Positions 33,018 through 44,323 of a DNA stretch of 64,000 nucleotides are shown piece by piece. The stretch's first letter is position 1, and each line of letters begins with the position of its first letter. The notes under the pieces were generated by a model. It did no database searches. It was not told the origin of the DNA and was given only the letters and a program-made list of their open reading frames with translations. The stretch comes from Venturia oleaginea (Eukaryota > Ascomycota > Dothideomycetes > Venturiales > Venturiaceae), in contig JABMLP010000030.1 in assembly GCA_013176395.1 (NCBI GenBank), forward strand, positions 124,001 through 188,000. The letters run 5' to 3'. Both the position numbers and the translations under genes were made by a program.

Positions 33018-34283
33018 GATGAAGACGTGGTGTGGTCAGTACGTGTAATAGAAGATATAAGAATTGAGACGAGACGGAGATGGGATGGAGTGCAATCTTG
33101 TCCCTCGTAGTACAAAGAGCCCAAAGCGTGGCGCTCTCTCACCACTTACAGCCCCAGGCTCTTCGTTCGCGCAATTCGCATCTGCAGTAGCGAGGCAGGA
33201 TACAGCAATGGTGTGCAAATCAGCCACCTTGACAGGTGGCTGGAGACTAAGGGTAGGCGGAAAAGGGAGGTGGTGTTGATGGTCGGCCTATTTTTAGAAG
33301 CTACCGGGGTCGCGAGCCGTGTCGTGGCGTTTTCTCGTGGGCGGAGTTGGTATTTTCACCAACCTCTTTCACCAGACCAACCAATGACTTACTTTTGACC
33401 TTGTGGTTTTGAAGCGCCTTCCCAGTTTCCAGGTTGACTCAAGACCATATCGCCTGGAATCCTGCCATTGCTGCTATCAAATTGAACCGTGCTGACAGTG
33501 CTACAAGAATGATTGGAACTGATATCGTCGCAGCTTCAAGACTCAATCGAAGCTTCTTGTTGGTGGTGCGAGACGATTCCTACATCAAGTGATATCGAGA
33601 TATCTTTTGGGAGGCCAGGGTCGACAGACTCGTCTTTTTGGTCCGCTACTGGTGGACATACATGGAAGGCAGGATGACGGTGAAGTGGTTTTGAGCGTCG
33701 ATTGCAGTGTTGAGTATTGGCGAAGCAAGGTGAGAATACGTGCTTGTTCACGTCGTCACCTGTATTGACTTCATGGGTTCTTCGGGCAGCATCGGCGCTG
33801 AATATATCGTGTCTACGAGCGATGATGACTCCGACGGTTTCAACTCCAAAACAGTCCAGGATTAGATCTGCGAGTGCAAAGCAACACATACAACATGTGC
33901 CAGGCGTCCCAACCGCCCGCCTAATATACACCGCCGAGGCTCGCCGGATACCAAGTAGTCTGCAGACTTAGTATTCTACCGGGCGAGCTCTCCCGTCCTC
34001 GGCTACCTCGCCCCCTAGACAGGTGAGAAGGCGGTAGTAGGGGTTATAGCGGGTGATAGAGGAAAGACTAAGATGAAATAGTAAGATCTACCTTAGAATC
34101 TAGATATAAGCGGGGCGATTCTTGCTTCCTACTTCCTAATCTGGATAAATTTATAGGAAATCTAGCCTCCCGACAACCCTAAGAGGCCATTCGCCGGATG
34201 CTAGAATATACGCTATAATCCATCCGACGTCGAATTAAAGCTCTCCCGCCTACTCGCCCTAGTCTAACTCGTCCTTGCGGTGG
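33018..34283. other. Spacer, partly AT-rich
   Basis: Contains the possible alternative first exon of the preceding gene near 33140-33227. Further right lies an AT-rich, stop-rich stretch (about 33960-34250) with no recognisable gene. Confidence 0.35.
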
Positions 34284-35346
34284 ACTGTTGGCACGCCTAA
34301 CATGTGCAGCTCTTCGGACCACTCTCAGTTGGCTCCCCAGCCGAGTACTAGACATCGGTCCTAGCGGCAATATATCAGTAATGAGACTGCACGCCAACAC
34401 AGATGATGAACAGGCTGAATACGCATGGGGCACGTCACAGACATTCATGCTCTACTACGCTCAGAGACGCAGTCCATGTTACGCGTGAGCTCGAGATCTG
34501 GTATCTGTGGATCGATGCTCTTTCTGTAATCCAGGATTCAGCAGATGAGAGAGTCAAGGAGCTCGCAAAGATGCACGAATATGACAAAAATGGTCTACTG
34601 GTCATATAAACTACAGGATCGACGTCCGTCCAAGAGTTCTTCCTTGAAGAGACTAGAACATAGCCTGATTCCAATATTCGCACACTCGAACGGCTCGGCA
34701 TCGAAAGATCTCGAATGACAGAAATTTCCTTCCTCACGCTAGACAAAAAGAACACCACAGTGACTTTGGAGACTGATCCGGCAATAGCAGATCAACTGAG
34801 CCGTCGAGACTGCTTTCTGGAAAGAAATCGTCAACGACTAGGTTCGTGGAACGGAATCTAAAAAATCTGGGGGACAAATGGGTCGCCATTGAAGCGCTTC
34901 CAGAAGAATTCGGAAAATAATACGATAAGCAAATACGATAAGCAGCTGGGTAGGTATCTGACTAGTCATTGGCGAAACACGCTGCTCAGAATTCTCTTCT
35001 GAGCTGTACCAGCTTATTGCCGCACACCAAAATCCCGCGCTCCGTCTTGGTCACGGGCCGCAGTCGATGGTGCTGTCTGGCCATCAGAGAACGAAGGTAG
35101 CGATTTTCCGATAGATGTCGCAGAGATCTTGGACTGCACTGTCAAGCTTGACTTCCCATATCTGCCAACATCTCACTCACTCGTTGTTCTCAGTAAGACT
35201 CTTGGATTGCTGCTGAAGGAGATGTTTACTGGCATATATGCCCGCGTCGGGGCTGTCACTGTTGGGGACACTGAAGATATCGATCCCAGCTCGACTTTAT
35301 ACAATTTCCTTAATCATGGCAAGACAGAGACGGTCACGATCATTTG
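34284..35346 (+). pseudogene. HET-domain (heterokaryon incompatibility) pseudogene
   Basis: Pieces of a HET protein appear in the expected order but in different frames. SWLPSRVLDIGPSGNISVMR is near 34330-34390. IWYLWIDALSVIQDSADERV is near 34495-34560, the HET signature (YLWIDaLcIiQD). APSWSRAAVDGAVWPSENEG is near 35040-35100, the SWSWAsvdG block. A C-terminal frame ending at 35346 follows. Frameshifts and stops separate them, for example a stop after KNGLLVI at about 34609. The block that normally carries the SYCWG-type motif is missing or scrambled; only YAWGTSQTF remains. HET genes control allorecognition cell death and commonly decay. This copy cannot encode a full protein. Confidence 0.7.
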
Positions 35347-35946
35347 AGTGAATTCAACGCTTGTTAGAACACGGCGCTAAGCAGAGCGACATAAGGATTC
35401 TTATAATGGTTGAATATACAGAGTAGAAATTGCAAAAGTAATAGAAGTGAAGACCGGTCAAATCTTTCGTGCGTTTTTTCTGCTCTATGGTCTCATGCAT
35501 ACGAAGTGCTCACCAGCTGCACAACCTAAACTACTAAATCTCCTATCCCCAATACTTAGGCCAACTCTATTATCCAAATTGACAATCAACTTTTTGTTGT
35601 CTCCAAATCATCACGCATCTGTCCTTCGATGTAAGCTCAGACATTCTGATTGGCCAGACATCCGAGCTCGTGCCTCCAGATGGGGCGAGCTTTCTCACTC
35701 TCTACATCCTTTCCATCAACTACACTGGAATTTCATCCAGAACACCACCTAAGGCGAAAATCTTCTCAATTGCCTGTACCATCAAGGCCACATCCACTCG
35801 AGCCACGTCAGAAAGCATTCAGCTACCCTCACCAGTGCTGTCTTGCTCCGAATCCGCACGCCATTATCAGTGCCATCTCATCGTCCTGCTCTTTTCTCCC
35901 TCCTCACGTTCAGCTCCCAACTCACTTGACACCACGATTCAAAGCC
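35347..35946. other. Spacer upstream of the 35.9 kb gene
   Basis: The coding frame of the next gene stays open back to 35650, but that extension is Ser/His/Pro-rich and unlike a folded protein. I treat it as 5' UTR. Confidence 0.35.
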
Positions 35947-36960
35947 ATGTACAGAGTTCGAAACAGTTTGGGAAAGCAGGCTTTTCCACCGCCCAGAACT
36001 TGGCACCGCACTCCGAGGATCCAGAGATTCATGGTATCTTTCGCCAAACCTCGCTTTCCTTTCCCGTGGCCGTACGCTATCCCTGCAGCCGTGGTAGTGG
36101 CTGTATCCTCGTTTGAATTTATTGCCTCAGAGCACGAAAGTCCACTGCCGCCGTACCTAGAGGGGCACGACCCATGGGATCCGAAGACACTCCTCGTGGC
36201 ATACTACTCAAATGAACCCGGTAAGCAGAGGAACATAGCAGACATTCCAGGTTTCATGGCCGCTATGTGGGTATGCGAGCGCCTGCACACATACTCACAA
36301 ACAAAGGATGAGTGGTCCCTCAAGGACAACCTTCTTTTCGATCTATCAAGTCGATTGGCCTTACTTAGGCACGTTGGAGTAGAAGGAGATTATCTGGATA
36401 CGACAAAATGTCTTCAATGGTTTGCCGCGTCAGAATCGAATCGGCTGAAGGAATCACGTTTTGGTCGAGAGCATCGCGACCTCGGCTTCATGAGTGAAGA
36501 TGCCAAAACTGCCTGGGTCGCTGATGGAATTGTTTACTTTCTTTCATCTGCAGGCATCGATGAACCACTTCAATCGCCAACGATGGAAGATAGGATAAGA
36601 GCCTTACTCGAACAGGGTTATTTTGAGAATTCAAGGTTTATGAAGGAATTGAATGCTGTTGAGAGGGTAATTATGATTGAGATGTATAGGGAGGCTCGAA
36701 AGAGATACCAAAGTGTAGGGGTTCGCAAGGAAATGGAAGAACTCGGGCTCCCAGTTCCCCTGGCTGAAGACATGAGGCTGATGGATGCTATTATGGATGT
36801 CTACTGGCGTCTCAGCAAAGAGGAGGCTCTCAAGGACGTCATTCACGAGAGATACCAGTGCTTGAGGATTCCAGACTCATCCAGGCACCATTCCGATTGC
36901 ATTTTTGGTCGCTCCAGCCCCAGTGGGCAAACCCAAACCTCGAGCACGAAAGTTGTTTGA
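35947..36960 (+). CDS. Uncharacterised protein with possible mitochondrial presequence
   Basis: A 337-codon intronless frame from the ATG at 35947; an in-frame ATG at 35650 would give 436. I prefer the later start because it opens with MYRVRNSLGKQAFPPPRTWH, a basic, acid-free stretch like a mitochondrial targeting peptide. A hydrophobic segment follows (PWPYAIPAAVVVAVSSFEFI). The rest is soluble and partly helical, with DPKTLLVAYYSNEPGKQRNI, DEWSLKDNLLFDLSSRLALL and LNAVERVIMIEMYREARKRY. I do not recognise a domain. If the presequence is real, the protein would be an inner-membrane or matrix protein. The neighbouring decayed genes say nothing about its job. Confidence 0.5.
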   Translation: MYRVRNSLGKQAFPPPRTWHRTPRIQRFMVSFAKPRFPFPWPYAIPAAVVVAVSSFEFIASEHESPLPPYLEGHDPWDPKTLLVAYYSNEPGKQRNIADIPGFMAAMWVCERLHTYSQTKDEWSLKDNLLFDLSSRLALLRHVGVEGDYLDTTKCLQWFAASESNRLKESRFGREHRDLGFMSEDAKTAWVADGIVYFLSSAGIDEPLQSPTMEDRIRALLEQGYFENSRFMKELNAVERVIMIEMYREARKRYQSVGVRKEMEELGLPVPLAEDMRLMDAIMDVYWRLSKEEALKDVIHERYQCLRIPDSSRHHSDCIFGRSSPSGQTQTSSTKVV

Positions 36961-39777
36961 ACATGCTGTCGTTCGTGTATCAACATGAACATTTTGACAT
37001 TTTTCAACTACTCACGGGGCTAGCTTCGTCCGCTCGAAGCGAGATGTCCACTCAGCGTGTCGCCCTAGACTACACCGTGTAAGGGTGGATTTTGGTCAAA
37101 CACAGCAGAGCAGTCCTACAGCCAATTGCTTCATTTAGCAGCTCGCCTGCAGACCATCTGCAAGCAACTTTAATACGGTATTCTATAGTTCTATTGCCAT
37201 CTGATTCTCAGCTTCTTAGGGTTTCTCACCTTATCAAACCTCTTCTCTCTTCCTTCTTCTAATAAAATCTCTTGATATCCTACGAGAATTGTAAGAACAG
37301 GGCTTTACTCTTGGAGAGAAGGCAAACATCTTTGCAAAATTGATCTTTAAAGAAGGTATCCCCTAGAATCTAGAAAGTGCGACTCGCCGTAGAAGATCCG
37401 AATGCTGACTTACCTACTAGTACTTACCTGTTGTAGGTGTGGGCAACACTTACTCCACGCTAGGTAAGCAGACAAGCTGGTTCTCGCTTCGGAAGAGGCA
37501 CCGGAAGAGGGATCGGAAGAGGGAGGGGTTGAATTCACTTCCCCGCAATTATAATATCGCTTGATCTATAAGCAAGAGGAATATCACCCAGCTGGAGGAG
37601 CCAGCGGACCGCGGTATCCTCAACACCCGCAATCCGAGGAGTGATACATAATGGACGGGTAGAAGGAGAAGTTCGAGTCCTTCTGTTCATCGAGCCATTT
37701 GCAAGCGCGTCCTTTTGCATCCTCGTTCCGTTATCAAACGGCTAGCAAACTCTTCACGTACTCGCCGACTTTCTGCTACACTGTGACAAAGCAATTTTGA
37801 GAGGTTAGTTTTTGCATCGCACTCAGTTTATCGATAGTAACACGATGATTCGAAGCAGTGATCCGGACTACCTTTCTCAGTTGTAGCATAATGCAGACCT
37901 CGTGGGTGACCTCGCGACAAGTGACGAATTCTGGGCCAAGCCCCTGCTATCAACGACAATCAGTTCCGCATAGTGAGACTAGGCGGCCTTCAAGTGCATC
38001 TACTCAGCTATCCTATCAGATATCCACGATCTTGTGTTCAATGTCGTCTCAGCAATGATCGGAAAATCGACCTCGGAGAACAATTTGTGGCCGACTATGG
38101 TATTGGTTCCCGCATCATTGTGGGGGACTTCCAGGCCAGCCATCTCTTATCTGGTCCGTGAATGTTCAGCGCCTTCTAGAGCCTGCATGTCTTACTCGAT
38201 TTCGGAGCCGTCGGAATCCGACCCACAGCGCAATAGACGCGCTTCACGACGAGCACGGCCACAGTTTGTACGGGATTTACATGAACGGCCCCACTCATGT
38301 AACACTAAATAAATGCGACAACATATGAACTGTCAAAGGGATTTTGGCCTCAGCGCGCCGCAGCCACGTCACGCACGTCCGTGCCACCGATTCTGGTCCA
38401 CTTTGCGAATCACCGACTTGTCGAAAATCAGACAAGGGATAACTATAAACAGTACATGTTCCCGAGCTCCCAGACAGCAGAGTGTATAATCATTCTCTAA
38501 CAGATAGATCGACATCATCAATCCCACGGCTGGAGCTTGGCATCAGCCTCGACTTCATCCCTTTTCCTCACGCCGCATTTCATGCACTCCTAGTACCACC
38601 GAGCGCGCGGTAAACAAGGTACACCAAACTCATTATAGTAAGAAGTGGTAATATTGTACAGATGATGTCCGTGTATAGTTCGTATTAACTTGCGAATGTA
38701 GGGGACAAATACTGCGTACAGGTAAGTACGGTGTTGGAGAGACGAGATTTCGAGTTAATTCTTACACGAGAAGGTAGAGAAGACTAGATTACACCGATCT
38801 ATAATCTACGTTCTTACTTCTCCCTCTTCTACTATGGTTTATTATAAGGGAGGAAGGAGAAAGGAGGATTTCTCTATAACGTGTGGGAAAGGCTAGGGAG
38901 AATAGGACGATATCATACGTCAGAAACCCTACGAAGATCAATAACATACAATTGCTATTCGGCCCGAAACGACTGTGCTTACGATCACCCTCTGTTGGGT
39001 AAGGACGCCTCACTTAACTCTTCGGCCCTATGAGCATTTGATCGAAAGGCAAGAAAGGGATCGCCCAACAACGAGGGGATTGTAGTTTGTGCATCAACGT
39101 ACACGTTTTACGTTTTTTGGTTGACCATATCTTTTTTATTCAGCTCTACCCATTGCGAAATCTGACTGCAATATATCGATAAATCAACTTATACTCCTTG
39201 AGCAATCATTCTACACCAAGCTGACCTTAGCTTTAGGCACATCACCTCCAATTGGATTAGATTCTATTTACTGTGGTACCCGAAGCATTGAAGTTTAATG
39301 CGGCACTGATACATGAATCACTGCTGATCAATATGTTCAAAGTATCACGTTAGTATCAGTACAACAGTATGTATCGCTTGCGCGGGATTAGGCAAGCAGT
39401 CTAGACTATTCGACGCAAGAATCAGTTCATACGGACTCTACTACTAATTAACCGTTAGATGGGGGGCCGTAATACAAATGACGGGCTAAAAAAGTTCTAG
39501 TGAATTGAAGGGATGGCGGGATGCTCCGTTGACGCACAAACCACAATACCATACTCATGGTCGTACCGAGACAGGCTCGCAAGAAAATCCAATGATCTAA
39601 CCTCAATGTTCCAGACAATCGCCCGACCCGTCAACAAACCCCCACACCTACTGTACGCTGATGCTTGAAAGGGGTCTTCATTCGTGATCATGTCAAACGT
39701 ATCCCCTTTGATTGGGAAGTGACGAAGATCATGTACAGGCTGATGAGACATGGCTATCCGTAAACTTTACAGGGGCA

Positions 39778-39855
39778 TTCACTATTCGGAGTCCGGGCGA
39801 CCACTACTCGGAGCCTGGCCGACCACTGCTCGGAGCCTGGTCGACCACTGCTCGG
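39778..39855. repeat. 22-bp tandem repeat, three to four copies
   Basis: The unit CGACCACTGCTCGGAGCCTGG plus one base repeats with few changes, preceded by a more diverged copy (CACTATTCGGAGTCCGGG). Confidence 0.8.
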
Positions 39856-39917
39856 AAGACCTGTCAGATGATGAAGTTGGACCCTTGGACCGGATTTGAA
39901 AGTTGTTCAGACAATAA

Positions 39918-39983
39918 GAGCACATGTAGAGCACATGTAGAGCACATGTAGAGCGCCTGTAGAACACCTGTAGGGCACACGTC
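39918..39983. repeat. 11-bp tandem repeat, about six copies
   Basis: The unit GAGCACATGTA is repeated three times exactly, then three degenerate copies (GAGCGCCTGTA, GAACACCTGTA, GGGCACACGT). Confidence 0.85.
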
Positions 39984-40206
39984 AAGGCAATGGGGCGAAG
40001 ATCACTAGAGCCAGCCGTGCTCAAAGCTTATCAAGTGTCCCAAGGACGGTACACGATAACATACACGGCGGCTTGAAAAATTCGGAGCCTATCTGATTCC
40101 AATATAACCGAGTCTTTCAGCTAGCTGTTCATACGCACGACAATAACTCCTTCACAACTCGGAATTTGATTCTCGCATCTAACATCATCAAACACTGTGT
40201 TCAATC

Positions 40207-41562
40207 ATGAAAGCATTCAACCTTCTGTCCTTGGCTATATTCAGCCACGCACTGGCGGCTAGGATTCCTCAAACCAACTCGCTAACCGATATCAAGGGTA
40301 AGTGCACCAGGACCCCTGAGAGGACACTGAACTGAGAATGACCACAAAGATATCGGTATAATTGGTCACATCCCATCCCATGATGATGACTTTGCTAATG
40401 TTTTGCGACCCAGAGGACCAAATTTGGGTGCTGGTCCATCAGGCGGTCTAAACAAGAAAGGCTCCAAAGGGTCCATGTTTGAAGAAGGGGATGTGGACAT
40501 GGCTAGCGGTGGTGAGTGCCATCAGCGAACTTGATATGCTATGTGCTTACCCTTTTCTTATTAGCTATCAACAACGTCGATGCAACAGACTCCTCTGAGC
40601 CTGCTGACAACGTCGTTGCTGTTCTACGTCCCAAATTACCCCCATGCAGAAAAAATCCACCAAAGTCACCAGGCCACCGAAAGAGGAGCACCTTCGGAAA
40701 GAATCGAGGATCGAACGAGGAAGTTGACAATGTCGCTGAAGGGTTCTTCAAACAAGACGCAGAAGGAGATCCTGACTTTGTCAGTCGTCCCAAAGGTAAC
40801 TTGAAACAACCCGGTCCAGCATGCGATGACTGGATCGGCGGTCCACACCCATTGAAGGACCCAAGACTTGGATCGGGAAACGCATCAAGGAAAAATAGAC
40901 GCTCTGTCCCTACGTTCGAGGATGTCGCCCCAGACTCATTCGGAGGACAAGATCCAGACATCAGCGTCGTTGTTCGTCCCAAAGGTCCGGTGCCAAAAAG
41001 TGGCGATTCACGCCTGACCTACATCCCCAACCTTCCAAAAAAGTATGATCCGCCAAAAGCTTCAAAAAAAACTGGACGCTCCGTTCCTGCATTCGAGGAT
41101 GCCGCCCCAGACCCCCTCGAAGGAGAAGATCCAGACATTAGCGTCGTCGTTCGTCCCAAAGGTCCGGTGCCAAAAAGTGGCGGTTTACATGAGACCTACA
41201 TACCTAGATTTCCATGGCGCGAGCCACCGGCAAAAAAAGCATCAGGAAAAACTGGACGCTCCATTTCTACATTCAAAGATGTCGAGGACTCAAATCCCGA
41301 TTTCCATGGAGAAGTCGTCAATTTGAACGGTAATTCTTCCCTGCTTCCTTTCTTTTCTATAGAAGCTTACCATTTATCTATAGATATCGAACAGCTCGCC
41401 AAAGGCCTATCGAAGGGTTCGCCAGAGGCCGAGGGCGTCGACATTGCTAATAAGAAACGGATGGGGGACGCTATTGGTTCTCTTCAGCCTTCGCCCAGTC
41501 ATGATCGCAGCCCCGCACTTGTGGAGTTTACGGATGATGTTGAGAAAAGTGAAGAGATTTGA
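40207..41562 (+). CDS. Secreted repeat protein with RPKG motifs
   Basis: Four exons, 40207-40297, 40350-40511, 40565-41329 and 41384-41562, give 398 residues. All three introns (52-54 nt) are phase 1 after a glycine codon. The signal peptide is MKAFNLLSLAIFSHALAA. The mature part contains five imperfect repeats built around an RP[KR]G core. Two are nearly identical units of about 60 residues (DPDISVVVRPKGPVPKSG), each preceded by GRSVP or RRSVP plus FEDVAPD or FEDAAPD. Others are VLRPRGPNLGAGPSG, VAVLRPKLPPCRKNPPKSPG and FVSRPKGNLKQPG. Dibasic sites (HRKRS, KNRRS, NKKRM) lie between some units, so Kex2 cleavage into peptides is possible. Only two cysteines are in the mature chain. The family is unknown. 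It could be a surface repeat protein, an effector or a kexin-processed precursor. Confidence 0.7.
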
Positions 41563-42885
41563 GATGGGTCAATTGCTGGGGTATCTGGAAGCGTGATAAA
41601 AGCTTTGGGGCCGAAAGAGAGGGAGGTGGTTTCCGGTGCGAAGAAGGATGTTGTAAGTGTTGTAAAGGTGTAGTTTATATCGATTGTCTGTTTCATATGT
41701 TGGATCTGAAAAGGGGGACGGATAAATCAAATGCCGGATGGTAAGAAGTATACTTGTTAGTTGCTTTTTCACTACACGTTCGTTTCTATATACATTGGAA
41801 GTTGGAATATAAAAAGTGTACCTCCGAGTTATCTCTTTGTTATATACTCCTTTCTATGTATATATCTTGATTCACTGGTCTCAGGTAAGCTACTAACTCT
41901 AGCTCCTACTCACCCTCTCGTTCTTACACATATCCAGACACCTACGACTTATTATACTAGCGAAAAAGACGTGGATACTTGGCGAAAAATCGCCAGGTCT
42001 CTCTAATTTTCTCGTTGGCGTATATTTAATCCACGCACGTGTGTTCTAAAGAACGGGCCGTGCGAGGAACGCAACATCAAAATCAAGACTTCATGTAGTA
42101 GGTGGCGGTATAGAATCTTCTGCGACAGACCTCGATCTACAGGAAATGGGACTGCAGTTCCGTTGTGGATCAACGGCTAGCGTCCACAACTCCACATCCA
42201 TGTGGAGAGATTTCTCACTCATCGTATCCGCGATGAACCACCACGTACGTATTCCACTCATCGAATATCACAGGCTCCACGACTTCCTCATCGATATCCA
42301 GAAATAGGCCATACCACTTCCACGTAAGTGACGTAACGAAGCAACCCAACATCAGCCAGTCGTATACCGTCGTATCATCTGGCCTGCTACGGAAACTACT
42401 AATGCAGCTTAAATAAAGCCATCCGTAGTCGGAGTCGTGATCGATACAGGGGTACTGAATTAGTACTATCAGATTCAGATAGAGCACAAATGTTGGCTTC
42501 CATCTTGGATTGCCGTGGACCATCTCGTCCGATCTTTCTAAATATTTATTAGTGGTTTTCGTAGTAAGCCAGGTTATATAGTAGATTAATACGGACATGC
42601 ACTCCACGCTCCCCGAAGCCACGTATCCATAAAATTTCATGATATTCTTACCCGCACAATCAGCTCTATCTGTCTTTCAAGTCTAAGAACAACCCCAAAA
42701 TTCTAACAATCCGCCTTTTATTAACTGGCCAGCCACGTTAAGGATATATACCTACCCATCCATTCGATAACGAAATTGCAGGCTTTAAATCCGCTTACTT
42801 ACTTAAGAAATAATACACAGTTGGGAGAATAAATATACAATAAGTTTACGACCAAATAGCTTATTATATATTTCCCACGGTTTTC
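41563..42885. other. AT-rich spacer with one doubtful frame
   Basis: A 141-codon minus-strand frame at 42215-42640 (MKFYGYVASGSVECMSV...) is open, but its composition resembles no known family and it has no supporting context, so I do not call it a gene. The rest has no coding signal. Confidence 0.35.
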
Positions 42886-42911
42886 TACCGTATTTCACGG
42901 TTAAAGTCGTA

Positions 42912-43040
42912 TACCAGGCTCCCCTGCTCTACCCTTGCTTTCCGTGAGAGCAAGTCTCGAAGGAGTAGTAGCTAAGCTTTCGATAGCTTAGCGACTACTT
43001 CTTCGAGCAACGCATTGGCCATATATAGGGAAGCCTGGTG
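42912..43040. mobile_element. Inner MITE 1 (about 130 bp)
   Basis: Imperfect arms ACCAGGCTCCC and GGGAAGCCTGGT at its ends. Its centre carries a strong hairpin (42958-43005) in which GAAGGAGTAGTAGCTAAGC pairs with GCTTAGCGACTACTTCTTC. Confidence 0.65.
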
Positions 43041-43042
43041 TA

Positions 43043-43320
43043 CGAGGTCGGGTTCTAAAAGGTCCGGACATTTCTGCAAGCCGACCCTGCCAAAATCCAG
43101 CGACATCCCTTAAATCTTCTCAATGATCCTCCTTACCTTTTACCCAACAGCAACAGAAAGGGAGTCTCTAAATCGATAGAAAGATAGTATCTACCGAGGA
43201 GAATCGATCAGTACCTTTATTATCTGATTTACTACTTATCTCGTAAAGATATTCCAAGAAAAGCGTGTTTTCTCACCAAAAATAAGCGAAGGTGTCCGGA
43301 CCTCTTTGAACCCGACCTCG
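43043..43320. mobile_element. Inner MITE 2 (278 bp, TA-flanked)
   Basis: Arms CGAGGTCGGGTTCTAAAAGG and CCTCTTTGAACCCGACCTCG are inverse complements with few changes and extend to about 28 bp. TA is at both outer edges (43041-43042 and 43321-43322), as expected for a Tc1/mariner-type non-autonomous element. No coding capacity. Confidence 0.8.
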
Positions 43321-43351
43321 TACGACTTTGACCGTGAAATTAAGTACGGTA

Positions 43352-44323
43352 CTTACTTGAGAGAATACTACTATATATACACTTTAACTCAGTATGTTTC
43401 TATATCTAGGGAGGCTCAACGGGGGAACGGGAGCTACCCACCTACCTCCCGCTAGCCATAAATCACTATCAATCAACCACTCAATCAATCAATGAAAACC
43501 ATTTTACTCTTCCTCTTCAACGCCTATGACTCAAATCATTCCTAAATCTAATTCCCCAGAATCATCAAGTCAACCTCGCCCTCCCACTCGTAACCAATAT
43601 AAGGATACCCCTACTTATGCCAGGCCGCACTCCCACCCACCAGCCACTATTGTACTACCAGGTCCCCCAGCCACAAGGTTCAAAACCACGCACGCACGCA
43701 CGTATACTCTCACACAAAATCCTTATCAATATTTCCACCATGAAATCTCGCCGCATAAAGGCAATACTTAGTAAAAACGTGACGTACATTAGCCACTATA
43801 ACCACAGCTAAAGCCGCCGCGTAGAACCGAGCGTTTGTCGTAGGCAATTCCACCATCCCTACAACAATCACTCAAAAAGGTACTGAACACAACCTTATTC
43901 ATTGGTTTGAAAAAGTAGTGCAGCGGCTTAATATACATCCCGTTTTAGCATACTAGCACTACCCGGATGTCGCGAGATTTTAACGCTATCGTATTCACCA
44001 TCAGACATTGAAAACACAGTATGTGTAAGCGGGAGTTCCCATGTCACGAACGTGATTTCGATAATCATATTATGTGTTAATGTCTCATATCCCTTCTTAC
44101 ATGAGTGGGAGAAAGTCGGATATACTCAACGCCCAAATCGATCATCATACAAACACCGCTGAAAACAGAGAAAGAGGAAATAGCCACCTCCATCTAAAAC
44201 CCCGAAAAACGCCATCTCGCCCTTGAGAACATGATCATGTCTCATAGCCCTTTTATCCTTCACTTTTCTTCCCCAACTTCTTCTCCATATCAACCATTCC
44301 TTGTGGATTCCTGTAATAATCAC
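43352..44323. other. Spacer before the F-box/LRR-like gene
   Basis: Short frames only. CCCACC-rich and ACGC-rich runs are near 43570-43710. No supported gene. Confidence 0.4.

Larger units (their letters stand above)
36961..40206. other. 3.2 kb gene-poor, AT-rich stretch
   Basis: No frame here shows a family motif, a signal peptide or convincing introns. It contains two minisatellites (listed) close to the start of the secreted repeat protein gene. The final 100 bases include the likely promoter of that gene. The remainder looks like eroded non-coding DNA. Confidence 0.4.
42886..43351. mobile_element. Nested palindromic MITE stack (outer element)
   Basis: Outer arms: TTTCACGGTTAAAGTCGTA at the left (to 42911) and TACGACTTTGACCGTGAAAT at the right (from 43321) are inverse complements with one mismatch. 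Two further inverted-repeat units sit back to back between them, each bounded by TA dinucleotides. The outer element seems to have been entered at a TA in its centre. Confidence 0.75.

Noticed and set aside
37660..37690. B-box-like GTTCGAGTCC, possible tRNA
   Set aside because: No A-box, acceptor stem or cloverleaf can be built around it.
42215..42640. 141-codon minus-strand frame in the AT-rich spacer
   Set aside because: No domain, signal peptide, splice context or homology that I recognise; chance frames of this size occur in such DNA.
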